Shown: positions 1 to 12,231 of the stretch, in pieces
Layout: each line of letters begins with the position of its first letter
Position numbering within the stretch: position 1 is the first letter of the stretch
Assembly: GCA_950295325.1 (NCBI GenBank)
Contig: OX485805.1
Location: 24,169,501-24,233,500 of the forward strand
From: Polytrichum commune
Taxonomy: Eukaryota; Streptophyta; Polytrichopsida; Polytrichales; Polytrichaceae
Length of the DNA: 64,000 nt
Direction: 5' to 3'
Program-made: the position numbers and the translations under genes
The notes under the pieces: model-generated
What the model was told of the DNA's origin: nothing
What the model saw: the letters and a program-made list of their open reading frames with translations, nothing else
The model's database searches: none

Positions 1-483
1 GGCCTCAGATGGAGCCGATTTAAAGACTTAAGAGTCCCCAGCAACACAACGACGCTTTGTGACATCAACATAATCAAACTCCACATGAATGACATGCATA
101 TCTACAAAAATGGTATTAATTTTCTCGAGCTTCATTTTAATCTTGAATTTGTTCTCCGCATCCCAAAACAATATCGGCCAATCTACATCGCCATTGTCGT
201 CCAAGTCTGAGGTCAACATAAAACTCGCCCTCCTTTGCAATAATCGGACCAATCGTCTCCGGATTGTTCCATTCATGCTCTAACGATAAAAATTTAACCT
301 TCAACAACATTCCGCACCCTCTACCCTAAACAACCAACATTCAAGAAAAATCAACATACTTGGAACTTGCACGTTGTTCATATAACCCTAAACCAACATG
401 AATTAAAAACATGAACATAAAATGCACATGTAGATTGATGGCTGACCAAATCTGCAAGTGTTCACGAAACCATCACAAAATCT

Positions 484-650
484 TTGCTCAAGAATAGCAA
501 AGGTAAGCTGCAAAGAATAAATGCAAGGCCCAAGCCAAACTCTAGCCACACACAAATCTCTAGTTTGTTGCACAAAGGTAAGTTGCAAAGGAGAATAACA
601 ACACCAAATCCAAACCTTAGCTGTACACAACTGAAACAGACGAGATTTGC
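484..650. repeat. Two-copy tandem repeat, about 85 bp
   Basis: The block beginning GCAAAGGTAAGCTGCAAAG recurs about 85 bp later as ACAAAGGTAAGTTGCAAAG. Each is followed by a similar AAACTCTAGCCACACA / AAACCTTAGCTGTACA segment. The copies are clearly diverged. Confidence 0.6.
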
Positions 651-1884
651 AAAGGATCTAAACCAACCCTCCAACCCTACCGTAGGGCAATTAAGGTATG
701 GAAAACCCTCAAATGGGTCTGTCATATAAGCAAAGGGAATGCATGCCTAAGGAAAAAAAAAACCACATGTCATCCACCCTTCATCCTAGAAAATAGCGAC
801 GACATCATGTTTTTCTCATGCATAAGATATAATCGTTCACAATTGAACTCACCCTAATAAGAAAAAAGATCACGCCCCTTATTTGTCAAGGCTAACTTAT
901 TAATCAAAATTGATATTACATGATGTTTTTACATAGCCTACTTTATATATAATATATTATGTACCATTTCATGGACCCTATAGTAGCGCTACAAATTGTA
1001 TAAATTTTCTTCACTTCGAATTAAATGGACCCTATATTTCAACTCACGTAGTTTTCTAAAATATTGACAGTGATCTCCCTGGGAGTGAAGATCCTCATGA
1101 AGTCAAATGGTCACACAGGTCCCTCCCTGCCCCCAAAGTGGTTCCTTGCCTTAATGGGCACACTATTAGTATAATAGACCCCCTCAAGAATCTTTACAAA
1201 AAGAAAAACGGAGATAGAAACACATCAACAAAATTCTTTAGCTTTAGAAAGAAAAAAATTTAGACAAGCATTCATCCATAAATGAATAGATATCTATCGA
1301 GAATATCTCATATTCAAACTTCTTGAAGTATGCATCTTCAACAACTCTACAACTACACTATGAATGTGCACAAAGTCAACTATACATAAACTCAACTTTG
1401 CAAAAACTCATGCACACACAACACTTTGTGATTGCAAATACACACTTCTTATTAATATAAAATACACTAGTCATTCTACGCATACTAGGTCATAACAAAT
1501 TATAGAATAGTTGATTTCAATCAAGCCCCTTCACCCAAGATGGAGGACTTGAGGTAGGCATGCATGATTGAGTAACTTATCGTACTAGGACACCTAGTTT
1601 TGGAGTGTTGGATGGTTAGGTGCACGTCTAAAATCACATATTTAAAAGAGATTGGACTATGTGTTCAAAGTTTGTTAACCATTCTAGACGTAATAGTCAG
1701 CATACATGGGGAGAGGGGCCCTATGTAACGTCCTTGATTATAGCTCATTGTCAATGAACTTTGAAAATTCAATTCCGAGATTAACTTCAGAACTTTATAG
1801 GATTGATCATGGCTTCTTCATACACCTTTGCATATGTACAACCCAGTGTTCCAAGAGATCTTTGAGGATAATCGGCCAAATTCC

Positions 1885-2055
1885 TGGTGTTTCCAAGTCC
1901 AACTGGTTACGTGTCGTGATAGTTCAATTTTCTTTACTAATTTGAGGTATAATAAAAAGATTCCTCTAAATGCTCAAAAATTTTCATCGGGTCTTGAATT
2001 TCAACTGGTTAGTTCTCAAGCTCAATCGGTTCATTTGTAACTAGCAGTCAGTTCT
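1885..2055. repeat. Dispersed repeat, copy 1
   Basis: This stretch matches 49945-50125 over its whole length in the same orientation. It starts at GTGTTTCCAAGTCCAAC, passes through a CTTGAA-TTCAACTG segment and ends near TTTGTAACTAG. The last ~45 bp also resemble 27410-27455. It is probably a fragment of an unclassified transposon; no coding capacity was seen. Confidence 0.6.
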
Positions 2056-2094
2056 CTATATTCATTGGTACAAACACCTAAACCTCGTGAAGTA

Positions 2095-2380
2095 CACCCT
2101 CTGTCCCAAAATGATGGTCTTATTTCTTGGATTTTTTGGTCCCAAAAAGATTGTCCGGTTTATCTAGCTGGCTAGAAATTTGAGACTCAAAGTCAAATGT
2201 TTTGGAGCCAAACTTTTTATATCAAGAAGTCTTTTGACACCGCAACTTCCGGGGGTGTTTTAGAGTAGTCGTTGTTTTTTTTCTTTTAGGAGTCATACTT
2301 ACAACTACTCGGTCAATGGTCAGCGGGTCTTAATCTCGCCAAAGTTAGACACACGGACAATGATTTTGGGACAGAGGGAG
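2095..2380. mobile_element. Stowaway-like MITE (mariner superfamily)
   Basis: Inverted ends are visible: CACCCTCTGTCCCAAAATGA on the left, and the reverse complement of CTCCCTCTGTCCCAAAATCA on the right. The element is flanked on both sides by TA, as expected for mariner-type insertion. It is 286 bp with no open frame of note. The ends resemble the CTCCCTCCGT... ends of plant Stowaway elements and the element at 26678. Confidence 0.8.
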
Positions 2381-2382
2381 TA

Positions 2383-2402
2383 TAACAACAACAACAACAA
2401 CA
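2383..2402. repeat. Short AAC microsatellite
   Basis: About six copies of ACA/AAC directly next to the right end of the MITE. Confidence 0.8.
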
Positions 2403-3349
2403 AAGTCATGTCCCCATCCTACCTAACTTTACCAAATAACCAAAGTCTTTCCTAAAAATCGGGTAAAACTCTCTCAGTTTTGGCGGAGGCATCCAACTAT
2501 CCCAATGCACCTACAAGAACTTGCTCTGGAGAATTTTGAGTAGGTTTTAGTTAAGTAGCTTTCACACATGTTCATTGTTTTATCTACCAAGTATTGAATG
2601 TTGGGTAGTTTTTGTCCTATCCCTAAATACCTCACTACTCATCTACCTTACCATCAGTTTTTGTGAATGAAGCCCCTCGTGCCCTCATAGGTAAGACTAA
2701 AAAACAACCGATCACAAGGGCTGGAGGCGACACTTTTAAAGGCCCTACATTCTTGCCTCATATCTAGGTATTGATGGGAAGGAGGGTTGCTGCTTGAGGC
2801 TTCAAAACCTCCACTTTTAAACCATGCCACATCATTTGCCAACTAGGCTCGGGACTAGATAATGCGGATGGTGTGAAGGCCGTGTTTTTAGAACCAACTT
2901 TAAGGCTTAGCTAAAGTAAAGTGGGAAGGGGGGCATTAGCCGAATAAGGCCCATTTAGCTTATGTACACCTAGTGAGAGGTTATCATCCACATTTGTTCA
3001 TCCTTCAGTCACTCTTCTTCCAGGGAAGCTTCGTCCGGCTACAGAAATATAAGGAATATGCTTACTTGGCAAGTCACGTAACGGCGCACCAGGCTACGAC
3101 TAGACGAGTCTTTTCCCACTCCATCCTCACATTCCTTCTTTACTTTTAGACGTCCATCTCCATTCCCTCATTCTTTTGGCAAATTCTTGTTCGCTTCCAC
3201 GACACGAAGCAGGGCCGCATTTCGAAATTGACGCTCCAGGCGCGCGATCTCTTTCATTTCCCCTGTGCTTGCACCATTCACATCGCACTGTCTCTCGGTA
3301 ATCTCGCCACGTTTGTGCCTGAGTTCTCTTCGAAGTTGTGCTTCGGAAG

Positions 3350-3870
3350 ATTCTCTTCACAAATTTGCGGTCGACGTGGTGGTTCCCGAGGAGGATTTTG
3401 TCGTGTCCACAGGTTCTTGATCCACGTTTTCATTTGTACTCGAAATTATTTGTTGGCGTTCTTTACACGAATGTGCGTACGTTGGAACGTTTCTGCGGGA
3501 TTTCTCCAAGCGGGAGCTCGTGTCTTCCTATTCGAAAAATTACGTGCTAGAGGTTCTTGATCCACGTTTGTATTTCTACTTGAAAATTGGTTCTGGCATT
3601 CTTTACACGAATGTGCGGACGATTTGGAAGGTTTCTGCGGGAGCTCGTGCAAGGTTTTTCCAACCGTGTCGTAAATTAAATCGTACAGGTTCTTATTCTA
3701 CGTCTATCTAGTTCTACTCGAAAATTGCTTCCGGCATTCTCTTCACGAATGTCCGGGTGACATGACGTTTCTGCGCAGATTGCGTCGTGTTAAGCGGCAG
3801 ATCCTGCTAGTTTCTCAACCTTTTCGTGGATTAAGAGCCAGAGGTTCTTAATCGACATATTCAATTTCTT
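3350..3870. repeat. Tandem repeat, period 136-155 bp, about 3.5 copies
   Basis: Units begin with AGGTTCTTGATCCACG at 3411 and 3551, a diverged copy starts at 3687 and a partial one at 3842. Each contains a TTTACACGAATGTGCG-like core and a GTTTCTGCG segment. The array lies about 1 kb upstream of the SGPP-like start codon and may be in its promoter or 5' leader. Confidence 0.8.
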
Positions 3871-4886
3871 AAATTGTGTACTTGTAGGTAACACTGTACG
3901 TGTCCTCCTTGAGCAACAATCCTGTCCTATTTCCATTTTCATGGAGGATTGTTATGGTACGTGTATCAGCAGCTTACATGCGGACTTTCTTCTGGACATG
4001 GATATGGTTTCTTTTATGGAATTCATAATTAAATATTGCATGCTTATTGGAGCATCCGTGCGGATCTTGAATAACTCTCTAGTTCCTCTATGAATGCAGA
4101 TTTTCTCGTGCATCATTCGTTGAAGTTTGTAAAGATTTTATTTTTTGGTTGGATTGACTCAATTCAACCTTCAAATTGACCATATTTTCTACGACGTGCA
4201 TGTCTACAGATCAAGGAGCAGGTATCCTGACACATCAACATTCTGCAGCAAGTAGATAGGCTTCAGATATTGGAGTCTAAATCAACCTCAACCGGGTAGT
4301 GGTGGCTGATTTGGTGCAAGAAACAATAATGTCACAAAAACTCGGTGATTCTTTTGTCTCTTTCTCGATCAAACTCTGCTGCAATGCCAGTTACCAACCT
4401 CTCTTTGGATTTCGTCAGAGTTTTGGTTTTTGTTGTTGTCCTGATGTGCTTAGTTGCGATTGCTTATTGAAATTCTTACTTGCCCATGGATCTGTCTGAG
4501 GAATCGAATTCAATGCCCTTCACTTTCTGCAAATACTCAAATTCCACTGTATTTGGCTCGACATTGCTGGCCTGCTGCTCTTAAATAAAAGAACATGTGC
4601 TTGGAATGCTATTGCAAACCGAGGGAAATGATTGTTTGATGCGTTTTGAGACATTTAACTGAGATCATGTTAAGAGCCGATAATTCATTCCTTAAGTTAT
4701 TCTATTTCATGGATTGTGGCAGAGAAATTCCATGTCACCTTGCACTTCAAAGCGTTTAACTCTTGCAGCTCTAGAGAACTAAATGGTTTTAGTATAATAC
4801 TGTGTATGCCCTCTGAAAGTATTTGATACATAAAGAAGAAAAGGTTGTTCGCTCATTCATGCGATTGCTGCCTGCATGCAGAAGCA

Positions 4887-7150
4887 ATGAATCGCCCACT
4901 CCCACCAATCAGTTCTGTTCAAGCTGTGCTATTCGATGTGGATGGCACCCTGGCGGACAGTGATCCCCTCCACTATGTTGCTTTCCGGGACATGCTTGCA
5001 GAGGTACATACACTCTTATAATCCGTCATGTCCTTAATCTCCATATTCTTCAATTATTGTACTTTGTTCATATTTACAGTATTTTCTTCTGGCTCCCTTT
5101 CCTTCTAGGTTGACTGCCCTAAGTGAAAGGCTACAGAAACATCTCACTGCCTATGGAGTATTATCAAATTGAAAAGGCTGGCTCAAACCCAAGGCCTTCA
5201 CCTGCATACCATGTTGCGAGTTTAAGCCGCCTAAGGCCGGAATAGTTCTAGGATGGCTGACATTCCTAGCACTTGATTTCCGGTGCACCCTACCACTTAT
5301 GGTCCACCGAATCGTAGTGGGGTATCTGGCTGAACCGGATTTGCAACCAACCATGTGGGAATCGCCCTTGGGAGAGTTTAAGTTTAGGTTGGCTTGGCCG
5401 CACCCGTTCAAGGTGTTCACCTTTGAATGGAGGCAGTAATCTTGAGGGGACCCTCTCATTTTTGTGACGCCCGTTTGAAGATTACATATAGGAGACCAAC
5501 TCGAAGATGAAGCAACACTATTCACGCTGGTGGCAACATCGGAGTCATCTTTCGTTTTTTTTAGAATATGCATCGGATTAAAGCATCAGATTTCATCCAG
5601 AGTGGCCTTGTTGATCCAGCTAGGTGTGGTTCGTGAACCACTTATTTTCTTGGATTTCATATACCGATAATTTTGACTGGGATATTATGCCACTAGCAGG
5701 GCTTGTCTCAAAGTACTGCGCAGTTGTAGAAATGTATCCGTACAATGTACATTGAACCGTATGGTAAATTTTCATCTGTCAGTAGCATAAGAAAGGATTG
5801 GGTGACAAATGAAGATTGCGTCTGGCAGATGGGATACAATGGAGGCACTCCTATTACAGAGGAGTTTTTTAGTCTCTACATCAGCGGAAAGTTCAATACA
5901 GATATCGGGGAGTTTCTCTTCCCAGACTGGAGTATAGAGGAGCGAGATAAATGGCTAGATGAGAAGGAAGTGCTTTTTCGAAGGTAACCTTCTTAATATA
6001 CCTGTTCTGTTTCCTGTGGTATTGCTTTTTAACGCACCTTTATTTTGTCTTGCCACTACCATTAGGCAGATAATAGATATATGTATGTATGTCGATTATA
6101 TTCACTAAATTTCAACTCACTTTTTTACATCTTGACATTTTTTAGGAGCTGCTTTGGAATTAGGTTTCGCAGCTAGTAGTGACTGATCAGGTCAAGATCT
6201 TCATCTGTCTCTAGTATGAGAGTGTTTCTTTTGTTGCGGTTTGTTTCTGGAAATCAATCTTCTGCAATCTATTTTCCAACTATCTTGTGCAGCTATCTTT
6301 CCGTGATTATAGAATATCATTCAGCATTAAGGTCTTTGTCTCAGTCTTTTCTTGTGGATGGATGCAGCTATCACTTTTGTTGAGGTGCCAGATGCGTTGC
6401 TGTTGTGCATTAACTCGTGAGCCTCATAACCAGGTTGGCTTCTCAACAACTTGAACCAGTGCCTGGTCTCCACAGATTGACTAATTGGGTTCAAGAACGA
6501 GGTTTACACCGTGCTGCGGTGACGAATGCACCCCGACCAAATGCTGAACAGATGATTGCTGCTCTCGGCCTTACTGACTTCTTCGAGTTTCTTGTCATTG
6601 GAAGTGAATGTGAGCGGGCTAAGCCATTTCCAGATCCATACTTGAAGGCTCTAGAACATTTTGGGGTGTCACCTCAAAATGCATTTGCTATTGAGGTATG
6701 CACCTCGTGCCTGTGAATCTTTCTCATACCAGCTGGTAAGTTTGTGATGTAGATTTGGAGTTTGGTGTGGTGAATGGGCATGCAACATAGAACAGAAACT
6801 ATGCAGATGTCATGTAGAGATATTGGTATCTTTTGAATGATATTCAGATGATAAATTGCTAGAACAAAAGTCCAAGGTGGCAGTCCTATTTCTCTAGCAC
6901 AGCTCAACACTTTCTTTTGACCGAATTAATTTCAGAAATAATTTCTATAATGCTCCAGGATATGGAAAAGTGATACCATACACGATAATTGCAGGACTCG
7001 CCATCGGGTTTAAAAGCAGCGGCTGCAGCTGGATTGCCAGTGGTGGGAGTCACTACAGGAAATCCTGGACCTGCCCTTCTAGCTGCAGGGGCAGCATTTC
7101 TGATCAAGGATTATAATGATCCTGCATTGTGGCAGGCTTTAGAGAAATGA
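4887..7150 (+). CDS. HAD-superfamily phosphatase, SGPP-like, four exons
   Basis: Likely a small cytosolic sugar-phosphate phosphatase related to plant SGPP. Exons: 4887-5003, 5829-5983, 6434-6695 and 6995-7150, all with GT-AG junctions, giving 229 residues, close to the plant family length. Motif I is FDVDGT with nucleophile Asp17 and acid/base Asp19; motif II is Thr121 (AVTNA); motif III is Lys154 (AKPFPDP); motif IV is Glu178-Asp179, with the exon 3/4 junction falling between them. The helical cap is encoded mainly by exon 2. The ATG at 4887 is the first in-frame one, 16 codons before the nucleophile. Intron 1 carries a 5S-rRNA-like repeat. A broken paralogue lies at 23215-24901. Exact substrate is unknown. 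Confidence 0.9.
5177..5560 (+). mobile_element. 5S-rRNA-like dispersed repeat in SGPP intron 1
   Basis: About 380 bp matching 56068-56455 in the same orientation. Its 5' third contains GTTTAAGC followed by TAGTTCTAGGATGGCTGAC, which resembles the 3' half of plant 5S rRNA (recalled, not searched). Plant Cassandra TRIM retrotransposons carry 5S sequence in their LTRs, so a solo LTR is one explanation; a 5S-derived SINE is another. A 140-codon minus-strand open frame at 5151-5573 falls within this repeat and is not considered a gene. Confidence 0.6.
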
Positions 7151-9313
7151 TTGATTGCCTATAAATACAATGGCTTTGTGAATTGGTTATTTCATTCAAA
7201 TTAGAGTTGGGTGAGAAGACTAACTTGTGATGAAGTAAACATATCCAAGTTTGAGTTCTGTCTCTACAAATAATTGTTTTGTTTAACTGTTATACAAGTT
7301 CACTTCTGTTTCTTTCATGTCTTATTCGAGTAATCCCTTACTACATTATTTGAAATTGTAGGTCCTGAAAGTTTTCTGTTCTTACGCTTCAATTTCCAAA
7401 AGTGAATTTATTTGGGATTGCTGAAGGTTCCAACATAATTTTTTTTGTAAAGATTGGCCTGTCTACCCTTCATAGACAGCCATGGTGACCAATAGTGGTG
7501 GGGTATGCACTTGAATGGCAATTTCGAGTGAAGTATGTACGAAAATGACGAGTTCATGCATGCACCGGGGATAAATAAGCCCATTGGGTTCCGAGTCTGG
7601 ATTGTTACTAGAATAGAATTCAGTATCAGTATCTATAATCCCTAGAATAGTCAGAGTGACCAGTGAATTAGTTACAGTCGGTCTCATGTAGTATGATGTC
7701 CAAGAACATAGTTCATTTTGATTCCTGTATCAAAGTGTGAAAACTCAAAGTGGACTTCTGTACTCTAGGTTGTTACTTGAGGTCATGTCTGACTTTTTCT
7801 GTAGAGCCAAGTAGATCAATTTAGTTGTAGCTATCTGTTGCCAACATTATGGTCAACTGTGCACTGGATGTTGAGGTTTGTATACTTGGCCTTGGCAATC
7901 TTACATGTACCATTGTACTAAAAAAATAATCGAGTGAGCTCAGAGATGTGTTCAAACACGTGGACCTAGCAACACTTGGCATCGTCCTACACGAAGGAGC
8001 GAACCATTCTACTTGGGTTCGGTAAGTGTGACACCTTCAACTGGTTTGTGTTGATCACCTAATTTGTTAATCTCAAGTCTATCCTGTCCTGATCTAAAGG
8101 GTGGGTGGTCCCCTAAAGGACGATGCAACATAATGATTCTGTTGCTTTCTAGATTCAGGTTTTTTATGGCCACCAACACTGGTGACAAGGTGTGTAGTAG
8201 CAAAACCCTGGAGCTCACCGTAGAAGCTGTTATCGTCTGTAACTCGACTTATGGTAATATAATGATCCCTCCTAAGCATATTTTGTGATCCGCTTCCTAT
8301 TCTGAAACCCGTGAAGGATCCAACGGCTGTTTCTAACACGAATTTCAATTCGCATCGGCTGTTCAGAGTGGTCTGGCTTATCTCTAGTATTTGACAACTT
8401 CTGTGCGGTGTGATGCATGAGGCTGATATTCGTCGATCACTCTGTGCCTAGAAGCCTATGATGAAACGATCTTTGTTCGTTGGGTGGAATTCAACGCACA
8501 CGTCGATGTTGCACAAACACCCATGGAATATCCTCCGCTTCTGGAGGTGCTTTCCCAAGTTCTGTGAGTCTATCTACTCCCCGAACTACAACTGTGGGTG
8601 TGCTTCCTGTGGATCGTCAATGCCCGACGCATGTATATTAGGTCCCAGTATTTCCGTTCCCACGTGAAAGTTTGTTACTGTGGAGATCCATTTACATCAC
8701 ACTAGGTGTCACATATGATGCTAAATTCTGAACTAATTCTGTATTAAAACATCCAAGTTGGTAGTACTTTAATCTCAAACCTCTATTACCACCAACACCT
8801 GGCATGTCAGATACTACCGGATTTCTTGACAGCAAACTCCCACACTTATCCGTACTTGGGCTGGCAGCCTTAGCAATCCCGATTTTCTTAGCATTGAAAT
8901 GTTCATAATATGTGTTTCTGTGCACATGGGCCAAGGGCACTCTATGTTGTAGCACTGAAAGGGTCTTCAACTTTGAGGATATTCATAGATATTTGTGGAC
9001 TATGTGCAGGATTAAAAAGTGAAGCAGGCTCTGTAGAAAGACATCATGGTGGGCATCCTCCACTCTTCCCCCCCCTCAACCCCAAAGAATGAATCTATTT
9101 TTCGAATTGCACCCTTTGCTTTTTGTGGTTTCATGAGTGGGGCTGCCATTTAGCCAGCTCACTGTAGCCAGCGGGGTCCCTTTATTGGACGCTTTCAAAC
9201 GAAGGGAGATTCCATCACAACCTAACGAATCAAGAATATTTAATTATGAAATCATCTGTACGCCTAGGTTGAATCTCAGTTTAAAATTCCCTTGACATTT
9301 GTACATGTATGTA
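7151..9313. other. Intergenic, no gene recognised
   Basis: Downstream of the SGPP-like gene. Only short overlapping open frames are present (for example 8064-8288, 8458-8667 and the minus frame 8692-8970). None has a recognisable domain or convincing splice partners. Confidence 0.55.
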
Positions 9314-10005
9314 CAGTCTAACCTCGTTAATACGACACCCTCGATATTACGACACATTTTTGCCAGACCACCCTTTTGAGTTCAATACTCCCTCTTTTAT
9401 ACGACTATGACAATTGATAATGCAACATTTAGAGTCTCCGTTTTGTCGTATGAAAGAGGTAGTTAATGCTAAGATGTCTTTCATCTATGTTATGTACATC
9501 TAAAATACATCCATTTTCACATGGGAATAAATTGGGAACTTAATGATCATTAGGGTTATTAGTGTTAAATAGAGGTGGTTAGGGTTAGAGTGACCTCATG
9601 CCTAGTATGTTGCCTTGTACACGGGTGATATAGTATCACCAATATCTTGATGCTAAACATCATGCATCTTTTTTGTCTAGTTTCTTATAGAGAACTCTTT
9701 ATACTTTGGTGTTAATGAAATGATTGGTTTTCAAAAGTTAGTAGGAAATTTAGATAAGATGACAATTGCTAACTTGGGTAGGCAACACCATAGATCTTTT
9801 GACTCCTATTTCAAGAGTGCTTGAAAATATTTGTATTTGCTTGAAGTTATAAGTTATTATTTCGAACCGTCTATATTGCTTAAACTTGTTATATATATTT
9901 GAAAGCTCACATTACTTATGTTTTATACAACAAATTTACGCAATTTGTCATATTTATGAGAAGACAACACCTCAATAATACGCGGCATACTAAAGAGGGA
10001 GAATG
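9314..10005. mobile_element. Pogo/Lemi1-like DNA element, degenerate
   Basis: The left end is TA followed by CAGTCTAACCTCGTTAATAC. The right end, read in reverse complement, is TA-C followed by CATTCTCCCTCTTTAGTATG. The internal stretch has further CTCTTTTATACGAC-type subterminal motifs. The same terminal pattern is found at 52196-53220. CAGT ends and TA target sites fit pogo-type (mariner superfamily) elements such as plant Emigrant/Lemi1. No transposase frame remains; the right boundary is approximate. Confidence 0.55.
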
Positions 10006-10481
10006 GTAGATGAAAATTATTGATTGCCATTGAAAGTTTCCAAGTTGTCTCAGGTCATGGCATCGGATTTGAACTACATCAAATCTTTCAGGCCCATTGA
10101 GGGCACTGGGGATCGTCCCCATTTGGAACTTTGAAGAATTAGCATTCCTATGACTAAGGCAACGAACGGAGGGAATTTAGAAACAGCTGGTCAAGATCCT
10201 ATGTTTTGGGGCAGAGCTAGTTGGTTTTTGGGAATAGACTATTTGATTATGCCTTAGAAAAGTATGGAATATCCATTGTCATTCTTCTAAATGGTTGGTT
10301 TTTCGCTTGGAATTTTAGAATTGAAATTGTTTTATTTTATTTTATTGCCATTTCCACAGGTTGGGTTGTATTTATTTAGTTGTCGATTGTCCTTGTACAT
10401 TGGACTTTGACAACCTTGGCTTATGGCCCACTCACACTTACTGGTGTAGGCCATCATTGAACATTGAGTACCAACCACATT

Positions 10482-11198
10482 CTCGGGGGGTGCACTGTAC
10501 TAAACATGTACGAGTATACGTGAGTGCACAGGAGGGGTATTGATTTGAACCTTACCGTATTACGTATACATATGGTATACATGTTATAATTTATAGTTAC
10601 GTACATATATGGAAGGCCTTTAAAAAATATACAATAATTGTACTTGTATGGTATTGTTACTATACTACATATCATAAGTTTTCATATTGGATGCGGAGGA
10701 AGTTTTGTAATCGTTGGGTGGAGTATAGGGATCCAATTGACTTGATGGACCGTCCATCAAACGTGGAGATTGGTTTATGTTGGTATCAAAAAGGGGCTAA
10801 CAACAAGTGGACATATGATCTTACTGATCATTTGATGGTAGACTTAGAGACAATAATTGCATTGGCTACAATGACATATATTGGTGAATCAAATGTTTAT
10901 GAGTTACATCCGGGAGATGAAAAAGTTTTCAACGACTTTGCTGATGAAAGCTAGGATATTTTGTTATACATATTATAGGGGTTGATTATTGTTCAAAAGT
11001 ATATTTGTATACTTATGTTAATGACTATATATGAATGGATGTTTTTTTTGTGTATACATATTGTCACTTGTATATTTATTGTTGCAATTGTATGTGTATT
11101 ACTTCATTTCACAAAAAATAACTTGTATATAGGGGGTTTTTAGAGTATGCAGTGAACGCACGTAATTATAGGTTTTAATGAAAGGTGCACCCCCCGAG
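10482..11198. mobile_element. DNA transposon with perfect 14-bp TIR
   Basis: The left end CTCGGGGGGTGCAC is exactly the reverse complement of the right end GTGCACCCCCCGAG. The flanks are ACCACATT (10474-10481) and GCCACATT (11199-11206), an 8-bp target-site duplication with one mismatch. An 8-bp duplication is typical of hAT elements, but the TIR is not a standard hAT end, so I leave the superfamily open. The 717-bp element contains an 87-codon open frame. Confidence 0.75.
10691..10954 (+). CDS. Hypothetical 87-residue ORF inside the TIR element
   Basis: An open frame of 87 codons with an acidic C-terminal half, rich in Trp and Tyr in the middle (VEYRDPIDLMDRPSN; GLCWYQKG). I recognise no domain. 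It lies wholly within the 717-bp TIR element and may be the remains of a transposase or a captured host fragment. Its composition looks coding-like, but there is no support beyond the open frame. Confidence 0.3.
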   Translation: MRRKFCNRWVEYRDPIDLMDRPSNVEIGLCWYQKGANNKWTYDLTDHLMVDLETIIALATMTYIGESNVYELHPGDEKVFNDFADES

Positions 11199-11206
11199 GC
11201 CACATT

Positions 11207-12194
11207 GCAACCAGTGGCTCTCACTGGCTAAACCGGCTCTAAAAGTGGCCCGTGTTGGTAAGAATTGTTCACTGGTGTGGCATGCACTAGTAAGTGTGGG
11301 CGGGCTACTAGTTGCCTCAAAGAACTACTCTTAAAGTAATCATCCCCCCATTGTACACCTTTTAATACAGATTGGAACACATGAAATGATATATTATGAA
11401 CTAGAGAATGGATGTGAGGGGCCCCACCATGGGCTAAAGTGGGCGCCCAACTTACCAAGCTGTATTTCTAGTGAGACAAATATTGTGTGCTTATTACAAC
11501 GAAAGGTAGGGCGACATGTGCCCATTGTTAGATGTAGTGATCATGCCAAGGCAAGCTCAACTATTAGGATGGATAATGCGTCTCCTTGTATCCCACCAAG
11601 AATAGACATGTGAAGCAACATGCTTGCCCTAATGAATACTTTATTAGATTTGTGTTGGATTTAAAAACAAGCATCCTTGCCCACATAAACCCCCTTTCCA
11701 AAGTTGTTCCCCTACAAAAAAATTGAATAATCACCCCCAACGCTATGGAATCGTTACACATGGTAAAGGACAAATAATTGTCCCTTGGCTTTGTCACTTG
11801 ATAAAGACAACGTGGCTAATAGTCACAAGCTTTGGATGACAATGAAAATGACTTCCATCACTCTTGTCTACTACATGAAGAAGTTTTTCGGTTCGGTGTG
11901 CATGTCTTTTTTTGTCAATATCAATGTCTAGAACTAGAAATATCCACCCAAAAGGCTTGAATACATCTCATAATGGTTTGAAAATTTGAAAGGATACTGA
12001 TAGCTATGATCCTTCAAACCCATGTAAGTATATTCACTGCACCATTCCCATGAGTGTGTCTAGTTTTTACAAGGTGAAAAAAACAACCTTCACCCCGTAA
12101 ATAGATACAATATAGAAATAGTAAAATTATAAAGCAACATGGTCTTAAAGAAATAAGATTGACAAAAATGATTTCATATACTCTAATTATGTGA

Positions 12195-12231
<37 letters not shown>

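Larger units (their letters stand above)
1..2090. other. Intergenic, no gene recognised
   Basis: The stretch is AT-rich with only short open frames on both strands that overlap each other. The longest, an 82-codon frame on the minus strand at 28-276, has no motif I recognise. A two-copy tandem repeat (484-650) and one copy of a dispersed repeat (1885-2055) are listed separately. Confidence 0.6.

Noticed and set aside
5151-5573. 140-codon minus-strand open frame
   Set aside because: It lies within the dispersed 5S-like repeat, and the other copy (56068-56455) does not conserve the frame.
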